NCBI GenBank assembly: GCA_023374025.1
Contig: SIJG01000001.1
Coordinates: forward strand, 3,990,616-4,054,615
Length of the DNA stretch: 64,000 nucleotides
Source of the DNA: Heterodera schachtii
Lineage: Eukaryota; Nematoda; Chromadorea; Rhabditida; Heteroderidae
Reading direction: 5' to 3'
This document shows, in pieces, positions 47,134-57,869 of the stretch. The position numbers were made by a program, and so were the translations under genes. A model generated the notes under the pieces. It searched no databases, was not told the origin of the DNA, and worked only from the letters and a program-made list of their open reading frames with translations. The first letter of the stretch is position 1. Each line of letters begins with the position of its first letter.

Positions 47134-48039
47134 AAATGACCCATTTTTAGCCCATAAACAATTAGGGATGGGATAATTAATTAATAATCTTTTTTACAAA
47201 TTGGCATTGATTGTGTACGCTAAAAAAAAAGAACATTTTTCGGTTTGAAAAACTCTTCAGAAAAATGTAAATTTTGATCTGGAAATTTGAGAAATTTAAA
47301 TATTTTTAAAAATTTATTAATTTTCTGTCCCTAATTTAAATATTAAAAATTTCAATGTACAAATATTTTATGTGCGTTAATTGTACTATTTTTTTGTTTT
47401 TGTATCATTTCTTCTATTTATATTTTGTTTATATTTATTTATTTGGATTTATTAAATGCAATAATTAATCAATTAAATTTTTATACAAATTTATATCAGC
47501 AAGCATTAATAAGGATTAATTAATTATTAATTTTCGTCCAAATTTTTAAATATTTGTTTGTTCCCTAAAAATTGGCCAGAATTTATTCATTAGTCAAAAT
47601 TGCCAAAAGTTTCTACCACATTTTTGTTTAACAACTAGTAACATGGCTAATCTAAGAAAGTTAGAAACTAAAGATTTTAAGTTTTATAAAAAAAACAATG
47701 TTCCGGGAAGCGGGAAAAATGCGGGGGCGGGCAAATGGCTAATGCCAAGTCGAGACTGAACATTTTCCAATCCAATCGAGACCGAACCACCGGCGCTTAA
47801 TCGGACAGTTCACCAACAACGGCATTGTTTCCATGTGCCAAATTTGTCCCCCTCCCTCCGCCCCAATTCATTGGCCAATTCTTGGCCAAAGTTAAAATTT
47901 GGGGGGGAGCCCTCGTCGTCCATCTTAATTTTTGTCCCCACTTTTTGGGCTGGTTGTACAGAGCGGAATTGCCCCCCGGGGAAATTAAAGGAAGGCAACG
48001 CTCCGCCTTCCTGCTGCTGATGATTAATCACCACAAATT
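47134..48039. other. Spacer without supported gene
   Basis: AT-rich 3' flank of the Cys-rich gene, then a GC-rich stretch from about 47700 with CCCCCCGGGG near 47976. Confidence 0.5.
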
Positions 48040-48345
48040 TTACCTTTGCCTCCGAGGGTAATGGGGCAAATTCTTCCCGCACATTTTGAAAATTCATCGT
48101 TTTTTTGAATAACTTTTTTGGCATTTTGTCCCCCTCGTGCGCTTTTCAAATCCCCCGGGGGGGGGGGGGGGAGAGAGAGGAACGGGCACTAAATTTTTAA
48201 CTTTGCCTTGGGATAATGGAAAAAAAAAAATCTTTCTCTCGGTCCCCATACATTTCCAAAATTCACCGTTTTTATTTTTTGAATTCATATTTTTTGGCAT
48301 TTCTTCCTCCCTCGTGCGCCTTTCAAATCCCCCGGGGGCAGAGGG
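48040..48345. repeat. Two-copy imperfect tandem duplication with poly-C/G
   Basis: The order CTTTGCCT...GGGATAATGG or GGGTAATGG, TTTTGGCATTT, CCCTCGTGCGC, TTTTCAAATCCCCCGGGGG occurs twice (about 48040-48165 and 48199-48345). Confidence 0.6.
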
Positions 48346-48529
48346 GGGCACATTGGCATTGCAATATATGCCAATGATGTTTCTGCTGCTGCTGGTACAT
48401 TTTTGTCATCATTGTCTCGCTTCTTTCTTCTGGCTCTATGGCTTATGTCATTCCTCTCCGCCTCGACCCATCAATTTTAAATGAATGGCACTTTCTGCAC
48501 TTTTCTCTTTTCCTTTTTCGCTCTCACTC

Positions 48530-49045
48530 ACTCTTTCCGCCACTCTTTCTCTCACTTCCCTCTCTCTCTCTCACTCTCTCTCTCTCTATCTTTCTTTATC
48601 CCTTCTCTCTCTCGCTCTCTCTCTCTCTCTCCCTCTCTCCCTTCCCTCTCCACCAATTTTGTTCCCCTTTGTTTCTTTCTCATACTCCTCTCCAAAACTC
48701 CATCTTTCTTTCCATGTTGCCTTTTTTCTCTCTCTCTTTATTTCTCTCTCTTCTTTTCCTTATTTCCCTTTTTTCTCTCTCTTCTCTCTCTCTCTTTTTT
48801 CTCTCTCCTCTCGCTCTCTCTTTCTCTCTCTCCAGTATGTCAACTTCTTTTTCCTCCTTGTTTCTTTCTTTCTTTCTCTCCCTCTTTCTTCTTTTTTCTT
48901 TCTTTCACACTTTTTCTCTTTGTTTTATCTCTATTTTCTCTACACTTACGACTACGTCATCTTGCGATTCTCTCTCTCTTTTCTCTCTCTTCCAACACAC
49001 TCTCTCTTCCACCCCTCTCTTTCTTTGTTTCTTACGTTCTACCCT
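48530..49045. repeat. (TC)n-rich microsatellite/polypyrimidine tract
   Basis: Long CTCTCTCT/TTTCTTTC sequence. Frames of 200-376 aa over it are Leu/Ser/Phe artefacts. Confidence 0.85.
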
Positions 49046-49221
49046 CATTCCCATTTTATATCTCTGTGGCCACAGCAAGCATCTAACGAGTGCGAAGCAT
49101 TTTCTCCTTCCGCATAAACCACAACAATGGCCAACACATCAAGCTGTAAAGCTCTTCTTCGCCTGGGGGCACAAGGTGGACGCCATGCCGAACCGGCGGG
49201 CCGTGGCATCGCCTCGGGCGC

Positions 49222-49229
49222 TATATAAA
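49222..49229 (+). promoter_or_regulatory. Possible TATA box
   Basis: TATATAAA within GGCGCTATATAAAGCCG, upstream of the candidate first exon at 49891. Function is inferred from motif and context only. Confidence 0.35.
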
Positions 49230-49890
49230 GCCGTTTTGGCACCGCCGGCGTCGTCCCCACAAAACCCTCCTCACCCACCCGTTTTGAGTGTTTTCAATGT
49301 GAAAATGTGTGCCGTGGCACTAGGCAAGGCTGAAAGCCGTCGACGACAACGAGGACGAAAAGCATTGGGTGTGTTGTGTGGAGTGTGTGCCGTGCCAATG
49401 GCCCATTTTGTTAGCGCTAACTTCGCCCCGCGGGGGTCAGTCGTCGTCGTTGACAGAGAGAATAATGCCGCGGAAGACAAGAGAATTGAGAGGGATGGGT
49501 GGGGGGGGGCGGGGGCGAGGGAGAGATATAAGCCCGATTATGGCATTGCCGCTAGGCTTGGGGCCTAGGCTTATCCCCCCTCGGGCAAATGGGTATTCCG
49601 TCCCAGCCACTCTCGTCGTCCTTTCCACTCTCGACGCCGGCGGGGGTCACCCCCGCCCAATTTACGCCTTAAGGGACAAAAATGGGGCGCACAGGCAGGC
49701 ATTTCATCCATTCATTCCGGCATTTTTTTCGGCATCGTGCCCATCCCCCGTCCTCCCCGAGGAGAGGAGGGCACAAATTTTAACAACAGCTGCAAAATGA
49801 TGCCACCCCCGGCGGGGGGGGGGGGGGGGGGGGGCAAAAAAAAAATCTTTTGAAATTTTTTTTTTGTCGCCGCTTTCGACGAAAAGATTT

Positions 49891-50008
49891 ATGAAAGCAA
49901 TTGTACAAAAATTAGCCACCATTCATGCGTGGTGTGTGCGTATTCATTCTCTTTTCTGTTGGCCTTGTTCTGCTGCTGTTCAAGCATGTATGAATTCTTT
50001 CCGCGAGA
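49891..50008 (+). CDS. Candidate first coding exon of the Cys/Gln-rich coiled-coil gene
   Basis: From ATG 49891-49893 the frame reads MKAIVQKLATIHAW and contains CWPCSAAVQAC, ending at donor GAGA|GTAAAA in phase 1. That is exactly the phase needed by the exon at 51630. A TATA box lies at 49222. Phase agreement is one in three by chance, so this is only a candidate. Confidence 0.35.
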
Positions 50009-50831
50009 GTAAAATCGAAAATTTTACTAATTTTTGTTTTTTTGTTTTTTAATTTTAATTTGAGACTATATTTAGTAGCATTTACGGGCTAATTTCTTGT
50101 ATTACAAAATAATGTTAAAATTCCCGATCATTTTTGAAAAAAATTCAGAAAAATAGAAAAATATATCATTTTAGCAGAAAAAAATTTTTATAAAATTGGG
50201 GCCGCCCCCCCCCCGCCCTCAATAAAAATTCAAAAATATATAAATACAAACAATTTGAAAGAATTAAAAATTTCAAGATTCAAATTCATTTTGAGCCCCC
50301 CCCCCCCTCCCCCGCTCTTTGGCTACGATTTTTAATTAGCTTTGTTTTTCAAATTTATATATATTTCAATAAATATTAATAAACTATGCTGTTGGATTTT
50401 ATTTATTTTCCGCCCGCGTCAAAAAATAACAATAAAATTTTCAATTTTTTTTTTTTGCTATTAATTTTTATGGCATTTTTGGCCATAAAACTTTGTGGGT
50501 CAGCTGTCATCAAATGGCACGGCATGGCACTGTCTGGGTTTTCCAATTTTTCGAATATTTACTTAAATATTTAAATTTTATTTTCCAACAAAAGACAATC
50601 GGCAAAAGCCAAAAGGCAATCCAAGCGATATCGAATTACGCCCCGGGCCCATTCAGTTGACTGACATTTGGCCAAAGTCATTTATAAACAAAAACATTCT
50701 CATCGATTTGTCCCCACATTTGCACTCCGCCCAAAGTTTGCCGGCCTTTTAACGGCACTCACTCAACAAGAAATTCCTTTCCATTAAAATTAAATTTTTA
50801 AAATATTTTTGAATTTTAAAGGCGCCTAGAA

Positions 50832-51024
50832 ATTCTTTCAGAATCCCGGCCTCTAAACATTTTCGGAATCCCTACCACCAAAAGGCTCGAGAATTCTATA
50901 ATCCGGAACTTGGATCCGGCATAACCCACATATTCTTTCAGAATCCCGGCCTCTAAACATTTTCGGAATCCCTACCACCAAAAGGCTCGAGAATTCTATA
51001 ATCCGGAACTTGGATCCGGCATAC
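50832..51024. repeat. Near-perfect 100-bp tandem duplication
   Basis: ATTCTTTCAGAATCCCGGCC starts at 50832 and again at 50932. The copies are identical through GGATCCGGCATA and diverge only at the end, so the duplication is recent. Confidence 0.9.
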
Positions 51025-51629
51025 CCACCCCACTACTCATTATTAAAAAACCGAAATTTTAAATGTGAAATTCGACACTAATCCGAAATATTATTAAATT
51101 TGTCCATAATTTGGTGATTTTTTAATTTAAATAAATTATTTTTCTGTTTTCGATAAGCCCAAAAAATTTTTCACAAAGTAAATCGAGATTTAAAAGTGAC
51201 TGACTCCTACGCAGGCATTTTGGGTTGAGAGAGTTTTTAGAAAACCGCTAACCTCGCAAATACACCGGCCCCCATGGTCAATTAAAAGCAATTAGGTGAG
51301 AGGTGGTCCCTATTTCCGTTTTTCCGTCTTCAATTACCAAACCGAACTCCTTCGAAAATTGAAATTTAAACCGGGAAATCGCTAAATAATTCTGAATTAT
51401 TATTAATCTGTCCATAATTTTATATATTTTTTGATTCTATGAATTATTTATCCAATTATCGATAATCCATTTTCCCAAGGATTTCCGATTTATGAATACA
51501 TATTCTCTTTCAAATAATTAATCGACCCATTAAAACAATTAATAATTAAATTTTCTGTCCCAACAAAAACCATTGCTTCTTCTGCTGCCCCCAGCGGCGC
51601 GTTCTTTTTCCTAATTGTTTTTGCCTGAG

Positions 51630-54600
51630 GCGACTCCGTTCGTCTGGCCAAAATTGCCTCCGGCAACAACACGTCATCCATTTGCCCTCCGGCAAGTGCC
51701 ACCAACACTACCACAACCACTGATCAGCAGCAGTGCCATCAAAACCAGTCAAGTGGGTCATTAGCGACATCATTAGCTGCAGCAGAGGACAGCGGAAGTG
51801 CCAGTGCCACAACCACCAGTAGCAGCAACAGTTATCACAGTGCCGTGTCCTGCGGGGGTTGTCGCGCACCTTGTTGTGTTGTGCCGTCCTCGTTGCCCAG
51901 CTCGGCATCGCCCTCCGCATCCCCTTCTTCATCCTCTGAGCATAATTGGTGTGACCGATTTTTTTTTGCAATTTAAGGGCGCTTTGGCACTTGTCATTGA
52001 AGGCCAAGGACATTCACCTGTCCTTGAGCGCCGGTGGAATCATTTATTATTCAATTTAAGGACGCATTGGAACGTGTCCTTGAATTCCAAGTACATTCAT
52101 TGAAGTTTTCTAATGTCCTTGAGTGCCGAGGGCATCATCATTTACCCAAAATTACTCGTGTCCTTGAGTGCCAAGAACGGATTTACTGAAAACCTTGGGA
52201 TTTTATGTCGGGGGTTGAGTGATAAAACCAGTGCTTAAATTTAAACATGGCCTAAAGTTTTGGGCCAAATTTAGCCTAAGCCGTGCCGAGGACGGGTCAG
52301 AGTCTTCGTCAACAAAAAGTGGTGGTGACTCATCATTGCCGTCCCCGCCGGCGCTTGACCACGACACCACCATTGGTTGCACATTGTGCCAACATAAACA
52401 GCAACAACATCAATCCGTCGCCGGACAAGGCCGTGCCAGCAGTGAGGAAACACTGAAGCGCGGGGACAGCCGACTGACCGTGCCGAGAGTGAGTGATAAT
52501 GCCGTGGGGGGGGAGGAAGCGGATCCCTCGGGGGATGGATGGCAATTTGGGCAAAACACAAGTTACTGGTTTTTCCAGTGGCACCGTTGCTCTAAAAATG
52601 CCAATAAATACGTCGATTAAATCTTTGGGTATTCCAAGAGAGATCGCGCACCTACGCAATATTTATGGTAATTAGTGGCCCAATTAAAGTAATTGGACAA
52701 ATGTTTAAAATTTGGAATTTCCTTAAAAATTGGTCAAATTTTTAATTGTATTCAAAAAATGGGTGCCTGTTTTTAGGATTAGTTTAAAATTTAAAAAAAA
52801 ACGAATTTTGAAATTGCAATTTTCAAAAAAAAAAAATTCTGAATTTTGCCCCATGGCGCAATTTCGAATTAATTTTTATTCAATATGAAAGATTTAGGAA
52901 ATCCGCACTCTCTAGAAAAAATATTTCAGGGCTCAGCGTCCTCTTCTCAGCCGTCCCCATCCCCAACAGCAGCACGTTACACTGAAACAATTATTCACAG
53001 ACAGACCGCGACAGCAGCTGTACAGCAACAGTTTGTCGAGGTGGACAGGCAGCTGAACGCCGTTGTGGCGACGGCCAAAGGCGGCGGCACGTGTTGCCAA
53101 TGCGAGGTGAATTGTGTGATAAGGGTCGGATAATTGAATGGCACAATTTGTTGGACCAAAAATTTTGGCATTTTAATCAATGTTAAAGCATTGATCAGAG
53201 ACTGAAAACTGGAAAAGCATTGGCATTTGATATTTAATATACATACTTATTCCATCCTTTTGTACGAAATCTGGAATGACGCAGTTTTCCGTTAGACTTT
53301 ATTCATTTTTCTTTTTGGAATAATTAGGAATGAAGCTTTAGCATCTCGGAATTTTAATGCTTTTCCTTGATGCCACCCGAGGAAGCCTTTGCATTTAATG
53401 CTTTTTCCAAGTCTACTAATGAATATAGCAAAAAAAAAAAAAAAATCTTTTGGGTCAATTTAGAGATGAATCATCATTTCAATGCTTTTCGTTTTTGCAT
53501 TATGGACTTTGGCATTTATAACTTTCTTGGCATTTATAACTCTTTTTCGAATTTTTTCGGCATAAAAAATCCCACTTTTAATTGCATTTTTAATTGCTTT
53601 CCAAAATTTGCCAAGGAATGTATGCTGGCGTGCCGTCGTGAGCAACAACAGTTGCAGCACGAACAACAGCAACAACAACTTGCCGGCCCGTCCGGCAGCG
53701 GCGGCGGCGGCGCCGGGCGATCGTCCGGCGTTGCCAGCGGTGCGCTGAGCATTGCACTGGCAAACGCGCAACTTGGCACCGCCAGCAGCGGTCCAACAAC
53801 GTCGAGCAGTGCGGGCAGCGGTGGCACAACGCAACAGCAACACCACCATCATCAGCAGCAACAGCAACAAGCGCAACACATGATGATGTACTGCAACAGC
53901 ACTGGTGCCGGACCATCCCCACTGATCAGCACCAACGCGCAGACCATTGAGGAACAGATCAAGCAGATCGACCGCATCTCCAAGGTGGGCTGGGCTGCTT
54001 GCTGCTGGTCGAAGTGATCACACATATCTTTAATGCTCTGCTGGAATCTTACTGGATTTGTGTAATCCAGTTTCTTGGATATATAAAATTGGACAGAAAA
54101 TTCCATTCCAAGTGATCAATTATTTTCAAGTGATCAGTTGTGAGAAGTATATGAAAGGGCATATGACAACCCAAAAATAAATAAAATGGGCTATTTATTT
54201 ATTTTTTTAAATGTATTGGCATTAGGCCCGTACCGAAATGAAAAATTCAAAATTCAGAGAAAAATGAGAAAATTTTTGAGAATTTTCATTTCCGACAGCG
54301 CCTAACGGCACCGCCTCACCCCCACATTCCCCCTTCGAATTTCTTTTTTTTCTGGCACAGGTCTGATTGACTCGTTGTTTAAAAATAAAAGAGGAAAATT
54401 AAGCAGCAATGTCGTGCCAAATTTGTAAAATTGCATTTTCGCGTGAAACGAGAAAATTAAATTTAGCGCAAAATGCAATTTCCCCCCCCCCCTTTATTTA
54501 TTGCACAAAAACAAATTAAGTCAATTGGCGGTGGCACCCATTGAAAAAAACAAAACAGGAAAAATGCAATTTGCCCTGAGGGCAAACGCTAAATGCCACT

Positions 54601-56140
54601 AAAATGAAAAACATTTATGAATGAAATTTATTGTGCCTATGTTTGAGTGTATTAAAGAACTAAAATAGAAAATAGAACAATATTTAAAAATATCCAAAAT
54701 GAAGAAAAATTTGTCAATGAAATTTCCCAAAATATTTTTGATTAATTTTTAATTAATGGAAAAAACTAGGGTAGGTCGGGACCGGGAATGTTGGGCACAA
54801 CCGGGACCGGGACTTTTTTGGTTGAAAAACCGGGACTTTTTGGCTGGGAAAACCGGGAAAAAAGCCGGGAATTTCCCGGTCCCGGTCAAAACTGGGCAAA
54901 ACCGGGACCTTGGTACTCAGTTGTACTCAGTTGTCCGTGTCCAAGTCCCGGTCCCGACCTACCCTAGAAAAAACCCAATTTCAAGGTTTGCATTTTCCTT
55001 TTTAATGCTATTTTGTTATGAAATTTTGACAAAATGTGCTACTTTTAAAGTCCACTAATTGCATTTCAATAAAAAATATACATTTTTAAAACTCTAACGA
55101 TTTTTATTAATTATTAAAAACAAATAAATTTATTTCGGTTTTAATCCATTTAAGGAATGTGATAATTCGCGCAAAACTTTGGAGCACATCAACCGTCGGC
55201 TTGACGATCTGAACGACGAAGTGCGACGGTACCGCGAATTTCTTGGCCACGAAAAAGTGAGGCCAAAAAAACATATTGACAGAATTGCAGACACTTTGAA
55301 AACAAATGGGGAGAGAGCCTAATTAACTGATAATTTGACTAATTAATTATCTATTAATTAAGATTTATGAATTAACTAAAATAATTATAATTATAACAAT
55401 GAATTATTAATTTTATTAATTAATTAACTAAAATATTATAATGATTTAAATCCGATTTAATTAATTATTCACTTTAATTAATTATCTATTAAATAAGTTT
55501 TATTAATTAACTAAAATAATTGTAATTATTTAAATCCTATTCAATTAATTATTTATTTTAATTAATTGTTTGTTAATTAAGATTTATTAATTAACCAAAT
55601 AATCATTTAATTATTGATTTGTAATTATTTTAATGAATAATTTAATAATAAAACCAATTAATTAGCCCTACGTAAAATTGGCATTTAATTTTTTTGAAGG
55701 CACGTCGTGATCCGACACTGTACAAGACAAGCACCGCAGAACCATTAAGCTCGTACAATGACGGCATTTGTCGGCTAATCGACTCATTGACCACACAACT
55801 CACAATGGTGAGGAAATGCGAGGATTTTTGATTTAGTTGAAAATAAATTTTGATTTTTTTTATCCCAAAAATTCCCGAAATTTAAAGGCCTTCGCATCTA
55901 ATTTAAATTTAATTCTTCCAATTATATTTAAAGTGTTATATGAAAAACAGGGTTCATAAGTTTCCTGATTTTCGGATTTTTTCCTGAAAAATCTCATTAA
56001 AATACCAATTTTTTACCGAGGCGACCCCTAAATTCCCATAAATAAATTTTAATATTCTTTTTTTTTCTCAGGAATGGACTGAAAAATTGCGTTCCATACA
56101 GAACCAGACGATTGCCAAATCAGTAGCTGAAAAGGGCTGA
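51630..56140 (+). CDS. Cys- and Gln-rich protein with C-terminal coiled coil, 5' end uncertain
   Basis: Exons 51630-51948, 52275-52488, 52930-53106, 53616-53984, 55155-55256, 55700-55807 and 56072-56140 (stop TGA 56138-56140) join in phase, about 452 residues, or 491 with the candidate exon at 49891. The N-terminal half is Ser/Thr-rich with Cys clusters CGGCRAPCC and CTLCQHK. A central CCQCEECMLACRR spans an exon junction and could bind metal. Next come poly-Q/His and Gly/Ser stretches, then a predicted coiled coil from EEQIKQIDRIS through KTLEHINRRLDDLNDEVRRY, and a short helical C-terminus. There is no signal peptide in the visible part. I do not recognise the family; a cytoplasmic scaffold role is only a guess. 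AATAAA follows the stop at about 56154. Confidence 0.75.
51960..52190. repeat. GTCCTTGAG repeat cluster in intron
   Basis: GTCCTTGA(G/A)(C/T)GCC-type blocks recur near 52020, 52076, 52113 and 52159, with AATTTAAGG(G/A)CGC(T/A)TTGG repeated at about 51972 and 52058. It lies in the intron 51949-52274. Confidence 0.6.
54766..54967. mobile_element. 202-bp MITE/foldback element with perfect terminal inverted repeats
   Basis: The first 22 and last 22 bases are exact inverted repeats (CTAGGGTAGGTCGGGACCGG... / ...CCGGTCCCGACCTACCCTAG). Six A flank each side, a possible target duplication. The interior is made of CCGGGA-type repeats. No coding capacity. It lies in intron 53985-55154. Confidence 0.85.
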
Positions 56141-57869
56141 TCAGAGATGTAAAAATAAATGACGAAAATAACATTAATAATCAATTAATTAATTAATTAA
56201 TTATGTGTATTTTTATGGGTTGGGAGGCGCCTCACAAATAAAATTAATTGGTCATTCATTCGCTAAATGGAATTTACTCTTAGATTTTAATAAAAATTTG
56301 TTAACATTGCAAAATAAAATTATTTTTTAATGGAATTTTTACTTTTTAATATAAATTTGTAATTTGTTTTAAATAATACAAATAAATTTAATTTTCAAAT
56401 GGAATTTTAAATTGCGCACAATTTATATTGTTTCTTTATTTGGTATACAGCGTTTTTTCATTAAATATAAATGAGAAATATTCTCAAGAATTGTTTTTCC
56501 ACCACTAATTGTTTGAACAGAAAACAGAGGCATAAAAAGGAGAAAAATTTTAATTAAATTTTCGAAATTTTCTATTTTTTTAATATTATCATTCTCTTTA
56601 TGCTTCTGTTAACACTTATATGATAGATGATAAGAAAACGCTATGCTCTTTTGGTTTATGAAAATTTTTTACCTTTTAAAATTTTTTTGCTAGGTGTCAA
56701 ACCATTGGGGATAAGAAAATGTGAAAATTTGGGATTTTTAAGAATTTTATAGAATAAGCCAAAAGAGAACACATACATAATAAATATGAAAATAAATATA
56801 AATATATAGAATTTGCATAGGAGGTAGGAGGGAGGGGTTAAAACGAAAAAAAAAAACTGAAAAATGCTGAAAACCAGGCCTATAATAAAAACAACGGGAG
56901 GAGAAAAATGACAACAACCTCAGCCAGGGATAATTACTATAAAAATTTGATCATCGACGAAAGAATGTTTCGAATAATTTGGTTAATGAATAATTAATTA
57001 ATTAATGGGGGAAAAGAAAAACAATCATCGGCGGAAATAAAGCAGCGAGATCAGCTAAAATTGTATTTCTTTTTTTGATTGAATTATTTGAAAAACGCCT
57101 TTATTTGTATGTGTGAAAAAACCTATTATTATTCAGCCAAAATATGAGTAAAAAAACAATAAATATGAAAAATTATATATATATAAACTATAAGAAAAAC
57201 ATGGGCACATGAGGGGGGCCTAGGAAATGTAATTAAATTAGCCAAAAAACAAATTTAAAGAAAAACATCAAAAAATGTTGGGGCTTTAGCCTCAAAAGCC
57301 TAAATTTTTAAAAAACCCTATTGAAAATATGCTGTACAAACAGCAGCAGGACTACGCGTGTGCTACACTACTGTATAATCAGTGTGGTACAGTAATGGGA
57401 TAACCGCGAGTACTGTAACAGTAATTCTTTTTCCCTGTGCCGTATTATTGGGCACATGCCCATGCCAAAACAAGCACAAAAAGAGTATACATACGATCCA
57501 ATTATATGGGTGTGTGTGTTTATGTGTGCACTATAAAGGTTAAAAGTGTGTATACAATTCAAGATAGTCTGTATATAGCAGTCAGCATATCGTATTCATT
57601 CGTCAAAATGGTGTACGGTATCGTGTTGAAACAAAACAAATTAAAAGAAAGAAAAAAAAGAAATCACTGGCGAGCATGGCGAAGTGTTTTGTTGCTTGTT
57701 TGAAGTGTGTTGATTGGCGTTACGTTTATTTTGCGCAGAATTTTTTGGAATTTGTATGATGATGATGTGAGGTGATTTGTGTGGATTTGTAAGCAAACAA
57801 AACAAAAAAAAAATGGGAGGAACAAAATTGACGGAGAAAAATGGAAACATAAAAATAAATAATTAGATT
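56141..57869. other. Intergenic spacer between convergent genes
   Basis: AT-rich with short repeats (TTAATTAATTAA). A GTACTGT/ACAGTA-rich segment with small inverted repeats lies at about 57330-57430. No gene is supported. Confidence 0.5.

Noticed and set aside
48438..49568. 376-aa open frame, plus strand
   Set aside because: Most of it is the TC microsatellite read as Leu/Ser/Phe; equally long frames exist in the other plus frames, and there is no splice or family support.
57437..57703. 88-aa frame, plus strand, downstream of the receptor
   Set aside because: Codon use and composition match the surrounding spacer, and there is no start context or partner exon.
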